From positions 434,001 through 498,000 of the forward strand of contig WLWP01000001.1 of NCBI GenBank assembly GCA_012103505.1: a stretch of DNA of 64,000 bases, in the 5' to 3' direction. This document shows positions 25,353 to 35,267 of this stretch, piece after piece. Under the pieces are notes generated by a model. The model made no database searches, was not told the origin of the DNA, and was given only the letters and a program-made list of their open reading frames with translations. The position numbers were made by a program, and so were the translations under genes. The stretch comes from Pseudomonadales bacterium (lineage in GTDB: Bacteria; Pseudomonadota; Gammaproteobacteria; Pseudomonadales; Azotimanducaceae). The stretch's first letter is position 1. Each line of letters opens with the position of its first letter.

Positions 25353-25399
25353 TAACTAGTAACTCAACCCATGCCTAACTAGTAACTCACACCCATACC
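25353..25399. repeat. 23/24-bp tandem duplication across stop codon of the DUF169 gene
   Basis: TAACTAGTAACTCAACCCATGCC (25353-25375) followed by TAACTAGTAACTCACACCCATACC (25376-25399). Confidence 0.92.
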
Positions 25400-26161
25400 T
25401 GCCCGCACGTCGTTGTTCACGCCATATTGCGGGATGGGGTAGCGCAGACCGTTGCGCGATAGCGCGTCTAAGCCTTGGATAATTTTCGGTAAAAAGCTCG
25501 GTGGAATCGCCATCAGGAGTTCATCTTCCATCACACCGCCATAGCGCCGTTCTGCAAAGCAAGGAATGCTTAAGCTAGGTTCACCTGTCGCTAGAGCGCG
25601 TCCCCAGGAATCGGCACAGGCAGATTCGCCAACGCACCCCCAGTCGAGTTTCTTGTAACCAGTCCACTGTAAGCCATTGATAAATAAAATCATTTGTGCG
25701 GGAGTTGCATAGATCAAACAGATGTCGGGTGGGTTTAAACGGCCGCTAGCGAGGGGGCTTACTGCCATTGCTTGGTAGTTACCAGCCGGCACAACATCCA
25801 TTGCCTCTTGGTGCGCTGCGGCATCTTCGGCGGTGCCGTACCAGACTCCTGTCATACGCTCGCCGCTAAGCCACTCTTCCGATCGAGGGTGTAGACCGAT
25901 GACTGTGGAGCACTGGGCGCCAACGAGATCTTTTGCGGTGATCCCAACCGTCCAGCCGTTGCGTGAAGCCTGGCCGACGATCTGATCAGTGGTGTGCACA
26001 TCTTTCGGCCGACGTATCTTAGGTACGGCAGCCATTTCTTCCTCAGTCGCAAAAAGTTTCATGCCGATTGGAGTAGTACGCAGTCGTAGAAGGCGGTTTA
26101 AATCCTCAACGATCGCCGTGCCATCGAAGCTAGACAGGTCGGTAGTAATAAGATCAGACAT
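25379..26161 (-). CDS. DUF169 domain-containing protein
   Basis: TTPIGMKLFATEEEMAAVP...AQCSTVIGLHP...CVGESACADSWGRALATGEPSLSIPCFAERRYG resembles DUF169. Confidence 0.8.
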   Translation of the reverse strand: MSDLITTDLSSFDGTAIVEDLNRLLRLRTTPIGMKLFATEEEMAAVPKIRRPKDVHTTDQIVGQASRNGWTVGITAKDLVGAQCSTVIGLHPRSEEWLSGERMTGVWYGTAEDAAAHQEAMDVVPAGNYQAMAVSPLASGRLNPPDICLIYATPAQMILFINGLQWTGYKKLDWGCVGESACADSWGRALATGEPSLSIPCFAERRYGGVMEDELLMAIPPSFLPKIIQGLDALSRNGLRYPIPQYGVNNDVRAGMGVSY

Positions 26162-27119
26162 AATGTTTCTCCAAAAATTTGCGACATAGCAACCCTAAAC
26201 GATTCGGTTCGTCGTAGTGCACCATATGTCCAGAATGGTCAAACCAGTGATGTTCGTGGTTCGTGAATTGTGCGGCTCTGTTTTCCATCTCGCCTTCCGC
26301 AAACTTGCCGGTAAAGTCGTCAGTCGACGTTTGTTGTCCCCAGTACTCATAAGAGAGTGTGCCAGACACAATACAGGTGGGCGCTTGTATTTGGCGCCAA
26401 AATTTTTCGTTCTCTAAATGTCCCGAACCGATGAAGACGCTAGCGGCCCGTGAGTCGAAAGCCCAAGTCAAACCATCACCGCCCGGCAGCTCGCGAGTTA
26501 GATGTGGCGCCAGACGGTCGGCTTCTTGTGGGTCAAGTCTCGGATTGTTCCTCAGAAGCCGTAGGGTAGCATCAGCAAGACTCGGCATCGATTTACTCGA
26601 ACGAGGTAGCAGTCGGTTTTCTAACATCTGTCGATACGTGTGGACTTCTAGTCGTTCGTCGCCCGCATGTGGCCGAGCCGGTGGACCGAGACCTTCCACT
26701 ACCATGAGTGTGCTAGTGAGCTCAGGCCACATTGCTGCCACCTTGGTTGCGATGTGACCGCCCAAGCTGTGACCAAACAAAGCCACGTGGTCCAGTTTCT
26801 CGTGCTCGATGAGCGCCAGTACGTCTTGTAAGAAGTTTGGCATCGCGTAGGCGTCGGTCTCACCACTAAGACCGTGACCCCGCAATTCAGGTATTAAGAT
26901 GCGATAAGGAAGCTCACCCGCCCAGCCATTACTGAAAATCGGTAGGAGCGCGTGCGCAGTATCCCGCAAGCCGTGGATACAGAGAACAGGCTTACCGTTT
27001 GGGCTACCAAACTCGAGGACATTGATTCGTACACCCTGGACGTTAATTTGAAATTCCCTGCTAGGGAGAGAGGCAAGAGAGACGATTGTCGCGTTTTCCA
27101 ATACAAATTTTGTCGTCAA
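26154..27119 (-). CDS. Alpha/beta hydrolase
   Basis: VLCIHGLRDTAHALLP, nucleophile elbow GHSLGGH, C-terminal HWFDHSGHMVHYDEP. Confidence 0.88.
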   Translation of the reverse strand: MTTKFVLENATIVSLASLPSREFQINVQGVRINVLEFGSPNGKPVLCIHGLRDTAHALLPIFSNGWAGELPYRILIPELRGHGLSGETDAYAMPNFLQDVLALIEHEKLDHVALFGHSLGGHIATKVAAMWPELTSTLMVVEGLGPPARPHAGDERLEVHTYRQMLENRLLPRSSKSMPSLADATLRLLRNNPRLDPQEADRLAPHLTRELPGGDGLTWAFDSRAASVFIGSGHLENEKFWRQIQAPTCIVSGTLSYEYWGQQTSTDDFTGKFAEGEMENRAAQFTNHEHHWFDHSGHMVHYDEPNRLGLLCRKFLEKHYV

Positions 27120-27194
27120 GATTACAAGCTCGAGCGGTGACGTTCTACTGTTGTCCTCATCTCGGTATCATGGTGTCACCAAAAAGCATCCGGA

Positions 27195-27893
27195 GTGCGT
27201 TTGCAGCCCCAATTAAAGTACTTTCTTGCAGGCTTAGCTGGGCTAGTTTTGCTCATTGGCGCGGGCGTTGCATGGCTAGGACCAGGGCTCGTGCAGCTTG
27301 CGTTCTTTGCCGAAGGACGCGATGAACCCTATCTCGTTATGGACTTTTACGACGGGCGCAAGAGTTATCCGCAAGTGCTTGATCAAGGTGAGGAGGCTTG
27401 GGGTGGCAAGCGGATGGGTGGCTATCAGCTCGCCTATCTTGTTGAAGGTCAGGTTGCTGACGAATGGCCGGCACTTGAGCTCATACACTTTGCAGAAGCG
27501 AATTCCGTGGTCCAGTTTGTCACAAGTGGGGTCTATCTCGACTACCAAAACGCTGAGGAGAATTTCGAAGACATAAAGCTTGGTAGTCGCGAACTTGTTG
27601 TCGGTGAAACTCGCAAAACAATTGTGCTTTGGATGGTTGAAGAAGTTGGAGAGATCGCGAGAGGTATTGCCGCCATCAAAGCCGACTTACCTCCTGAGGT
27701 GCATATTCAGTGGCAAGGAACGGTGGACGGCGTGCAACACGAGACCAATTGGCACCACGGCATCATGCTTGGATTTGACAGTTATGATGACGCGATGACC
27801 TACCTGCGCAGACCTGAGACGACGTTGCAGAGACAAATGGTACGTAGTCGGGTCCAGAGCGTACTTTTAGCAGTCTATGAATCTGTCGAATAG
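27195..27893 (+). CDS. Hypothetical membrane-anchored protein
   Basis: Uninterrupted 232 aa ORF with one N-terminal TM; no family recognised. Confidence 0.6.
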   Translation: MRLQPQLKYFLAGLAGLVLLIGAGVAWLGPGLVQLAFFAEGRDEPYLVMDFYDGRKSYPQVLDQGEEAWGGKRMGGYQLAYLVEGQVADEWPALELIHFAEANSVVQFVTSGVYLDYQNAEENFEDIKLGSRELVVGETRKTIVLWMVEEVGEIARGIAAIKADLPPEVHIQWQGTVDGVQHETNWHHGIMLGFDSYDDAMTYLRRPETTLQRQMVRSRVQSVLLAVYESVE

Positions 27894-27897
27894 AGCG

Positions 27898-28620
27898 CTA
27901 GTCGACTGTCTTTCGCCATTCGAAAAATCGTACGTCTTTGAACTCATCGAATTCGCCGAGATTGGGCAGAGTCAGTGAGGTGTCGTGATGAATGATGTGA
28001 AAGTCTGAGTCTTCGACATCGGATACCCGAGAATCGGCAATGATGATGCGTCGGGATATCGTCTTGGCGATCTGAATTAGACCAAAGTTGGCTTTGTCGT
28101 AGAGCACATCAGCCATCATCAGAAGATCGAAGTCTGGGCGCAGGGTGGCGAGGTCGGCTGAACATTCAATCGAGACGTTGTTTAACGCAGCGTTTGCCTC
28201 GGTCGCCGCGATTGCATCCGGATCATTGTCACATGCGCAGACGCAGGCTGCTCCAGCGATAGCTGCGGCGATGGCCACAACACCTGAACCCGGACCTAGG
28301 TCCAACACTCTTTGCGAAGCGATTTGCGTTGGGTTTGCGATTAGCCATCTCGCCAAGGATAAGCCGCTACCCCAGCAGAATGCCCAATAAGCGGGATTTG
28401 CGATCACGGCGTGCATCACTTCGCCTGGCAGCGGGCCGGTTTGGTAGTCGGCGTTGATGAGTGCCAACGAGATGTCCTCAAGACCGGGTAATTGGCTAAT
28501 ATCGAGCCTGGCGTCAGGTAACGTTGTCTGCAAGCGCCGCTGCAAATCCGTCATTTGAATGCCCACAGGTGAGGTCGATGAAGATGGAATAGCACTCGTC
28601 ATCGAAGTGGTCTCCGCCAA
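27898..28620 (-). CDS. Class I SAM-dependent methyltransferase (protein-lysine methyltransferase-like)
   Basis: VLDLGPGSGVVAIAAAIAGAACVCACDNDPDAIAATEANAALN. Confidence 0.82.
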   Translation of the reverse strand: MAETTSMTSAIPSSSTSPVGIQMTDLQRRLQTTLPDARLDISQLPGLEDISLALINADYQTGPLPGEVMHAVIANPAYWAFCWGSGLSLARWLIANPTQIASQRVLDLGPGSGVVAIAAAIAGAACVCACDNDPDAIAATEANAALNNVSIECSADLATLRPDFDLLMMADVLYDKANFGLIQIAKTISRRIIIADSRVSDVEDSDFHIIHHDTSLTLPNLGEFDEFKDVRFFEWRKTVD

Positions 28621-28653
28621 AGTAGCTCCGCGATTGGATGGATTGATCTTGGG

Positions 28654-28947
28654 CTAAGATTTTACGTGGCGGCGTATGGAGATCAAACCGGTGATTCCCA
28701 CCAGTAAGGTGAGTAGAAGAGAAAAATCGAAGGGTGTCGCTACGTTAGACACTGCTGCTGTAGCGGACCCTTCGTTTGAGCCCCCAATGACAACCCCAGC
28801 GATGTTCGCTGACGCCATCGACTCCATATCCGGAACCTCAAAGGTGGCCGGTATGGTACCTGCCTCGAAATCTAGTTGCTGGTCGTCACCGAAGGTCGGT
28901 TGTGACCAAAGTAAGCAGAATATTATGAGTAACGGAATTCGTCTCAC
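28654..28947 (-). CDS. Small exported protein with C-terminal TM plus basic tail
   Basis: Signal peptide MRRIPLLIIFCLLWSQPTFG; C-terminus FDFSLLLTLLVGITGLISIRRHVKS. Confidence 0.6.
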   Translation of the reverse strand: MRRIPLLIIFCLLWSQPTFGDDQQLDFEAGTIPATFEVPDMESMASANIAGVVIGGSNEGSATAAVSNVATPFDFSLLLTLLVGITGLISIRRHVKS

Positions 28948-29125
28948 TGGTATAGATATCGTTGGTTCAGTACCAGACCAGTCTATGCAATGGCCTCACC
29001 AAACGCTGCGCTGCCTTTGTTTGTAGATGTAAGTGAAGTGTTCGAGCGTATCCAGGCTCGACAATGTCCCCGGACTTTGATTTGATAGCTCGTTTCTGAA
29101 CGACTCGGACTTTGGGGAACCATCC

Positions 29126-30268
29126 ATGCCCATGATTTTGAACGAAGAGCAGAATATGCTCAAAGACAGCGCGAAAGACTTTTGCACCAATAGTGCGCCC
29201 ATCACACAGCTACGTCAGCTGAGAGATGACGACAACCCGGACGGATTTGACCGTGAAACTTGGTCAGCGATGGCTGAGCTCGGCTGGGCTGCGATACCTT
29301 GGGCCGAGGACCATGGTGGCCTATCGTTTGGATATAAAGGCTTAGGTGTTGTTACGGAAGAAACTGGCCGTACGCTAGCAGCAAGTCCGTTGTATGCGAG
29401 CGTTTGGGTTGGTGGCACCATCATCAATCAAGGTGGGTCTGATGCACAAAAGGCAGAACTCCTGCCGAAAGTAGCAACCGGAGAGTTGTTGCTGGCTTTG
29501 GCCTTGGAAGAGGGGCACCGACATAACCCCTACAATGTCGCAACCACAGCTAGTGGAGACGGCAGTTACTCAATTAGCGGTAAGAAGACCTTCGTCCTCG
29601 ATGGACATGTTGCCGACACCCTCGTTGTTGCGGCTCGCACTTCGGGTGATACCGGCAGTCGTGATGGCATTTCTTTGTTCCTGGTTCCGCGGGGTGCAGA
29701 TGGTGTCACTGTGACACGCACGAAAATGGCAGACTCACGGAACGCGGCTAACATTGAACTCAACAATGTTAGCGTAGGTGCTGATGCATTGATTGGTGCC
29801 GCTGGAGCTGGTGCAGACATCCTCGACCCAGCGCTAGACATCGCGCGTATTGGCTTATCTGCAGAGATGCTCGGCAGCCTACAAGAGTGCTTTGAACGGA
29901 CAGTCGAGTACCTGAAGGAGAGAAAGCAATTTGGTGTTGCGATTGGTTCCTTCCAGGCGCTAAAGCATAGAGCTGCCAATATGTTCTGCGAGATAGAACT
30001 ATCTAAGTCATGTGTCCTCGAAGCGCTCACGGCGTTAGACGAAGGACGTGATAACGACGAGATCGCAAAACTTGCGAGTTTGACGAAAGCCAAAGTTGGT
30101 GAGACGTTCAACCTTGTTTCGCGAGAAGGCATTCAGATGCACGGTGGTATCGGTATGACCGATGAGTTTGAGATTGGGTTCTTTATCAAACGCGCCGCGG
30201 TCACGGAACAAACGTTCGGCGATGTTAATTTCCACCGCAACCGTTACGGGGAACTGGAAGGGTACTAA
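29126..30268 (+). CDS. Acyl-CoA dehydrogenase family protein
   Basis: ACAD fold motifs: KTFVLDGHVADTLVVAART, RKQFGVAIGSFQALKHRAANM, REGIQMHGGIGMTDEFEIGFF. Confidence 0.92.
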   Translation: MPMILNEEQNMLKDSAKDFCTNSAPITQLRQLRDDDNPDGFDRETWSAMAELGWAAIPWAEDHGGLSFGYKGLGVVTEETGRTLAASPLYASVWVGGTIINQGGSDAQKAELLPKVATGELLLALALEEGHRHNPYNVATTASGDGSYSISGKKTFVLDGHVADTLVVAARTSGDTGSRDGISLFLVPRGADGVTVTRTKMADSRNAANIELNNVSVGADALIGAAGAGADILDPALDIARIGLSAEMLGSLQECFERTVEYLKERKQFGVAIGSFQALKHRAANMFCEIELSKSCVLEALTALDEGRDNDEIAKLASLTKAKVGETFNLVSREGIQMHGGIGMTDEFEIGFFIKRAAVTEQTFGDVNFHRNRYGELEGY

Positions 30269-30343
30269 ACCCATTCCAGTCGGGCTTCGAAAGTTTTAAG
30301 AAACTAGAAGCTCATGAGCTGTAGATACCCCTCACGATCATCG

Positions 30344-30370
30344 CGGCCAGTCACGCAGACTGGCCGTTTT
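30344..30370 (+). terminator. Rho-independent terminator downstream of acyl-CoA dehydrogenase
   Basis: Stem CGGCCAGTC / GACTGGCCG (30344-30352 / 30358-30366), loop ACGCA, followed by TTTTCGT. Confidence 0.85.
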
Positions 30371-30413
30371 CGTATGCGGTTGAGAAATATATTGATGCCA
30401 CCGTCAGGTCGGT

Positions 30414-30776
30414 ATGCTTAAACCGGGATCAGTCACCTCTGCCGGGTTTGTGATCTCAGGCTTGTTCGCATTTATCCTTTCTGCTGATCTGTTGGGAACT
30501 GGTCTGTGGGGATTTGCAATCGTAGGTGTGTCTACCTTGGTTGGAATAGCGCCCTACCTGCCGATTGTTTTGCCAATAGCGAGGGGTCTTGCAACCCTTG
30601 CCGCAGTCCTCGCCATTATCGCCGTTGTACTTGGCCTCCTTGCCGCAACCACCGGAGGATCCTTCAAGCTGCCAGGTGACCAGGGTTTGCTCTTGTTCCT
30701 TTTATTCCTGCTAGCAGTTTTTGGTATCTTGTTTGGGCGCTCTAAAAACGCGTCGGAAGAAGAACAGAACACCTAG
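30414..30776 (+). CDS. Small multi-TM membrane protein, unknown function
   Basis: 120 aa hydrophobic ORF with about four TM segments. Confidence 0.55.
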   Translation: MLKPGSVTSAGFVISGLFAFILSADLLGTGLWGFAIVGVSTLVGIAPYLPIVLPIARGLATLAAVLAIIAVVLGLLAATTGGSFKLPGDQGLLLFLLFLLAVFGILFGRSKNASEEEQNT

Positions 30777-30814
30777 CTAAGAGTACACCTCAACTAAACT
30801 TTTAGTTCTGGACA

Positions 30815-31324
30815 CTAAGCGCGCGGCGCCGGGATGCTGATCACATGGCCTACTTGCTCGGGCACGATGAGTTCGGAATGCGCCTTTTTCAGGTCGGTGA
30901 GTTTGCTCAAAACGTCATCAGGAAACGGCGCGCTGCGCCGCGTTTGCATGTCGATGTGCATCCCGATCTGTTCGGAGGTGGCAGCGATATACCCGTCGCT
31001 CTTGTGATAAAGCTGTTCAAAAAAGTGTAACCGCTTGTGATCGAATTCGAGTAATTGAAAATGCACTTCGACCTCGTCAGCCAGAGAAAGCTCATTGAGG
31101 TAGTGGACGTGTACTTCCATGGTAAAACACGAGCCGATGCCGGATTGCGCATATGCTTCCCCAATCCCAAGAAAATCGTATACGTGATCGACGGCGTGAT
31201 CGAAAATTACGTTATAGAAAGCCATATTCAAATGGCCGTTGTAGTCGATCCAATCTTCTATGACGGTCTCGGTCGGGCAAATAGCTGGTGAACCCAGTGG
31301 GTGGTTTTTCGCGGTTGTATTCAT
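30815..31324 (-). CDS. Hotdog-fold thioesterase family protein
   Basis: WIDYNGHLNMAFYNVIFDHAVD pattern typical of 4HBT-like thioesterases. Confidence 0.82.
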   Translation of the reverse strand: MNTTAKNHPLGSPAICPTETVIEDWIDYNGHLNMAFYNVIFDHAVDHVYDFLGIGEAYAQSGIGSCFTMEVHVHYLNELSLADEVEVHFQLLEFDHKRLHFFEQLYHKSDGYIAATSEQIGMHIDMQTRRSAPFPDDVLSKLTDLKKAHSELIVPEQVGHVISIPAPRA

Positions 31325-31409
31325 ATCGCAATATATTACCGAAGAATTAATGGATTGTTGTTAGACAAATATCTGTAAGCTCGCCGCTGGGAACCATCCA
31401 GGTCGAGAC

Positions 31410-31802
31410 GTGTTCGGACAACTCAACCGATTCTTACAAGTTGGCGCTGTCGGTTTTGCCATAGACGCGGGACTGCTGTGGCTGACAGTTTACATACTCA
31501 ACGTGCCACCCATTATGGGCCGCGCGATTTCCTTTGTTGTAACAATCGCCGTAACGTTTGTACTAAACGCGCGATATACCTTTAACGTCGCCCCAAAAAA
31601 ATCGCGTATGCCTAGGTATGGCATCATCCAAAGTCTCGGAGCGTTGTTCAATTTCGGATCCTATAGCTTGCTCGTCGCCTATTGGCAGGTAGAACCCCTG
31701 TTAGCCTTGATGGTCGGCTCAGCAGTTGGCTCAACACACAATTTTTTGATGATGCGGAAATTTGTTTTTAACAAGCCTCTCTCGGAGGGCCACGACGCTT
31801 AA
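31410..31802 (+). CDS. GtrA-family membrane protein
   Basis: QLNRFLQVGAVGFAIDAGLLWLTV...FVLNARYTFN. Confidence 0.85.
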   Translation: MFGQLNRFLQVGAVGFAIDAGLLWLTVYILNVPPIMGRAISFVVTIAVTFVLNARYTFNVAPKKSRMPRYGIIQSLGALFNFGSYSLLVAYWQVEPLLALMVGSAVGSTHNFLMMRKFVFNKPLSEGHDA

Positions 31803-31823
31803 GCTTCCCTAAGCGATTCGCTG

Positions 31824-32977
31824 TTAGCGACACTCCCCGTTCAGAGAAGCTACCCACGCGCGAACCAACTCGACACCCTCGTGGTGCACAAGGGCGCGAC
31901 CGATTTCTGGCATCATGGCGCCCGGGTCAGTCGTCTCCATACGAAAGGTTAATATCGACTCATCGGGCTCGCCGGGGACGATGCTGTAAAGCAAGCCCCC
32001 CGAACCTCTTCCTGCTGCAATGGGTGGTTTACAGACTCCCATCGCTCTCGGGTCTTCGGTGAGATAGTCGAGAAGCAAACCGGAAGTATCTGCCGCACCC
32101 TGAGGGTTGTGACAGTGTCCGCAATTGATGTCTAAGTAAGATCGTGCAATCTGCGTGAGTTTATTTGGTTCTTTATGGAACGATGGTGACCAGCTTGCCG
32201 CTTTGGCTACATTGGAAGTAGGGAGACCTGTCAAACGACCTTTTTTTTCATCGAGACAAGTTGATTTTCATTGTTGCTAGGTCCCGCTCTGTTTAGATAT
32301 CGTGCCTTCAGACCGATGGGCTGATTGAGCCCTGTCGAGTGATTGGTCGCGTGGCAGCTCGCGCACTGATTCTTGCTTGGGATTAAGTAGTGGAGCTCCT
32401 CCGTCCCTGACTCTTTGCCTCTGTTGCTGCTGTCTGCGATCTTCGCCGTGACTTCAGTTGCATTGTTTGTTTTAAGAGCGAGGAGGTCGCCACTAATAGT
32501 GAGCGAGGCATCGTCTCCCCGCCATATGTAAGGGAGCGTATCCCAGCCATGTTCTTGACGAACTAGGAGGCGGGTTTCAATTAGCCGTATGTCGTTTGCA
32601 GCTAAGTTTAGTGGGTTGCCGTCCCACTCGGCATCCAACAAAACGAGATCCTTGTCAGTGAAGTAGAAGAACGTTTTACTAACAATGGTACCAACGGGAA
32701 ACTCGAAGGGACCCTCGGCATCAAACTTCGCCGATTGCCCAGGTGGTATGTAGATAGTCCTGAGTTTTTGGGCATAGTCTGAGAACAGTGGCATATTCAA
32801 GTCATAAGGGACCACACCCGTAGCGAAATCAAGCCGGTCCTTGAACGAGAATAGATTCCATTCTGATAGTTTGGCCGGATAGGGTTCGCTGTGGAAGCGA
32901 ACGTTGCCTAACTTGTCTTCTACCGCACATGTGCACAGTAAGACTGTGCACAAGGCAAGGCTAAGCCTATTCAGCAC
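31824..32977 (-). pseudogene. Diheme c-type cytochrome (SO2930-like), split by a frameshift at an A8 run
   Basis: Adjacent ORFs 32231-32977 and 31824-32234; one CxxCH each (CASCH, CGHCH); adding one base at 32241-32248 gives a continuous ~384 aa frame (NQLVSMKKKGRLTGLP). Confidence 0.82.
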
Positions 32978-34199
32978 CGAGAATGACGGGGACTAGCTTC
33001 TCAACTTGGCATGCGTGGCGGGCCATATCAACGGAGGGGTTCGCAAATTCGTTAGCCGCATCAATGCTCAACAATTGCGCGCTGGCTTCTTCGACACAGA
33101 TAATTGAGGCGTTGGCATCGTTGTCGGGATTAACCACACCATCCCAAATGATGTCAGGTAGGGCACCATCCGAGCCATACACTGCGTCTCGAACCGCAAC
33201 GAGATAGTCACGGCCGGGCGCCGTACCGCTGCCAGACATCTCATTGTTGTAGATATAGATGTCTTCAGGGTAGGGGTCGAATTCTTCTGCAAGTTCACGT
33301 TGGCCAGCGTAATTTGCGCTGAAGTAGCTAGAAATTAGAATGTTGGCCGTTTCGTTATCGCGGATGCGATTCTCGAAAATCTCGACCTTGTCGTTTGAGT
33401 TAATAATGACGCCTGACCCTTTAGGCACACCCGAAACCGCCGTCCCAGGTGCTGCGAAATTCTCGGTATTGTTTTCGTACACATCGTTGTCATATACGCG
33501 AGTGCTGTGACCTCTCTGTGGAATTTGCGGCATGTTAAAAACCAATATGCCACCTGTATTACGAGTCGCGACATTGTTGTAAACGTCTGCGTTGATCGTG
33601 TTCTCTATCTCGATCCCCGCGACATTAAATTCTGCGCGGCTATCACGGACAATGACTTCTTGAGATTGTCCAACGTAGATACCTGCATCCGAAGCGCCGA
33701 TGGCCACAACCGCGTCTACGAGCACGTTTGTTGTTTGCACGGGATAGATACCATATGCGCCGTTGCTGACGTCTGGGCCGTTGGTCCATTCAGTACGCAC
33801 GCGGCGAATAGTGATGTTGTTGCCTTCATTGACCTTCAACGCGTCGCCGATAGTGTCTTCGATAGCCATATCCTCGATGACGAAGTCGCTAGCGTTGACA
33901 CTCAGCCCTTCCGCACCTGCGATCTGACCCTTGAAGCTTAGAATGGACTTATCCATACCCGCTCCGCGGATGGTTACCCCGTCTGAATTCAAGACCAGGC
34001 TTCGCTTAAAATCGAATTTTCCTTCCGGGATCTCGATGACTGTGCCCGGTGTTGCGGTCTCTAGTGCCAAACGAAATTCGGCTGAGAAATCTTGGACGGG
34101 CTCGTCGACCGGTTGAGATACGACAGTGTCGTTGCCACAACTGCTGACAAGCAGCAACATTATTGCGATGAAGCTAGAGGCAGTGACTATGTTTTGCAT
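32967..34199 (-). CDS. Parallel beta-helix repeat lipoprotein
   Basis: Lipobox-like LLVSSC; periodic strands (VTIRGAGMDKSILSF...ITIRRVRTEWTN...VIVRDSRAEFNVAGIEIENTINADVYNNVATRNTGGILVF). Confidence 0.85.
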   Translation of the reverse strand: MQNIVTASSFIAIMLLLVSSCGNDTVVSQPVDEPVQDFSAEFRLALETATPGTVIEIPEGKFDFKRSLVLNSDGVTIRGAGMDKSILSFKGQIAGAEGLSVNASDFVIEDMAIEDTIGDALKVNEGNNITIRRVRTEWTNGPDVSNGAYGIYPVQTTNVLVDAVVAIGASDAGIYVGQSQEVIVRDSRAEFNVAGIEIENTINADVYNNVATRNTGGILVFNMPQIPQRGHSTRVYDNDVYENNTENFAAPGTAVSGVPKGSGVIINSNDKVEIFENRIRDNETANILISSYFSANYAGQRELAEEFDPYPEDIYIYNNEMSGSGTAPGRDYLVAVRDAVYGSDGALPDIIWDGVVNPDNDANASIICVEEASAQLLSIDAANEFANPSVDMARHACQVEKLVPVILGAE

Positions 34200-34244
34200 G
34201 TTGCGCTCGATGGTGCGTTGGGAGTTAGAGGATATTAACAGAAC

Positions 34245-35267
34245 TCAAATCAACAAGAGGGTTCGATCAATCGTCCAGTAGGCAGCAACACAACCCATAC
34301 CCCAGGCTGCGGCGTAGCTGAATTGACGATCGAATTTAATCTGGCGAAGTAACCACACAGCGATGGCAAGTATAGCGATGACCATTAGCTGGCCGACCTC
34401 AATGCCAACGTTGAATAAAAGGAGCGATAGCCACAGGTCATCCTCTGGTAAGCCGATATCTGCTAAAGCACCAGCGAAGCCAAGACCGTGGAGTAGACCA
34501 AAAATGAACGCCATCACCCATGGTCGACCCAAGGTCAGAGCTGACCGTTGGTCCCTACCTTGGACGAGCTCGCGTGCCAAAAACAGGATCGACAGCGCGA
34601 TGATCGCCTCCACCGGCCCTTGCTCCAACCGGACAAGCTCCAAGACAGATAGCGCGAGGGTAATACTGTGTGCAACGGTAAACGCTGTAATGGTTTTGAG
34701 CAGTGGTATAGGCGCGCGAATAAAGAGGAACAAGCCGATCACGAAGAGTACGTGGTCAATGCCGAAAACAAGATGCTCGACACCGATAGTGAGATAGCTC
34801 AGTGCTGGTGCTTCAGCTTCGGCGAGGTTTAATGTCGGGCTCTCGGGTCGCAAGATGTAGTTTGCGGACTCGCCATTGAGCCTGTCGAGACGGACTAAGA
34901 CATCAGTTAGCGTGACGGTAAGTCCGTTGATGTGAATCGACGCTTGACTCAAATCGCAAGCGGTTTGCCAGTGGTACAGCAGGGCGGCCGCGGCAACCTC
35001 TGGTGGTGCTAGATCGGTGACCTCACAATTTTCGGGAAATACAGGATCGATCGGTAGACGCCGGTCTTGGACAATTGGCTGTTTCCAAAGGATGTGATAA
35101 CCCGTCGTATCTTGGGCAAGCTCGACTTCAGTGAGCTGTAGATATGCAGGGCGAACCTCGTGAGCGTAGACAGAAGGTGCCAAAGCACTGGCGCCCAAAC
35201 CGACGATGAGTATCCAAACGACGAATAATGAGTTTGATCTAGACATCCGTTTATTCGTTGAGATCAT
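34245..35267 (-). CDS. HupE/UreJ-family membrane protein
   Basis: C-terminal TM region GVEHLVFGIDHVLFVIGLFL...FTVAHSITLALS...FGLLHGLGFAGALADIGLP. Confidence 0.88.
   Translation of the reverse strand: MISTNKRMSRSNSLFVVWILIVGLGASALAPSVYAHEVRPAYLQLTEVELAQDTTGYHILWKQPIVQDRRLPIDPVFPENCEVTDLAPPEVAAAALLYHWQTACDLSQASIHINGLTVTLTDVLVRLDRLNGESANYILRPESPTLNLAEAEAPALSYLTIGVEHLVFGIDHVLFVIGLFLFIRAPIPLLKTITAFTVAHSITLALSVLELVRLEQGPVEAIIALSILFLARELVQGRDQRSALTLGRPWVMAFIFGLLHGLGFAGALADIGLPEDDLWLSLLLFNVGIEVGQLMVIAILAIAVWLLRQIKFDRQFSYAAAWGMGCVAAYWTIDRTLLLI

Noticed and set aside
29566-30132. 188-aa minus-strand ORF opposite the acyl-CoA dehydrogenase
   Set aside because: Shadow ORF with Ser/Ala/Arg-rich composition, antisense to a well-supported gene.
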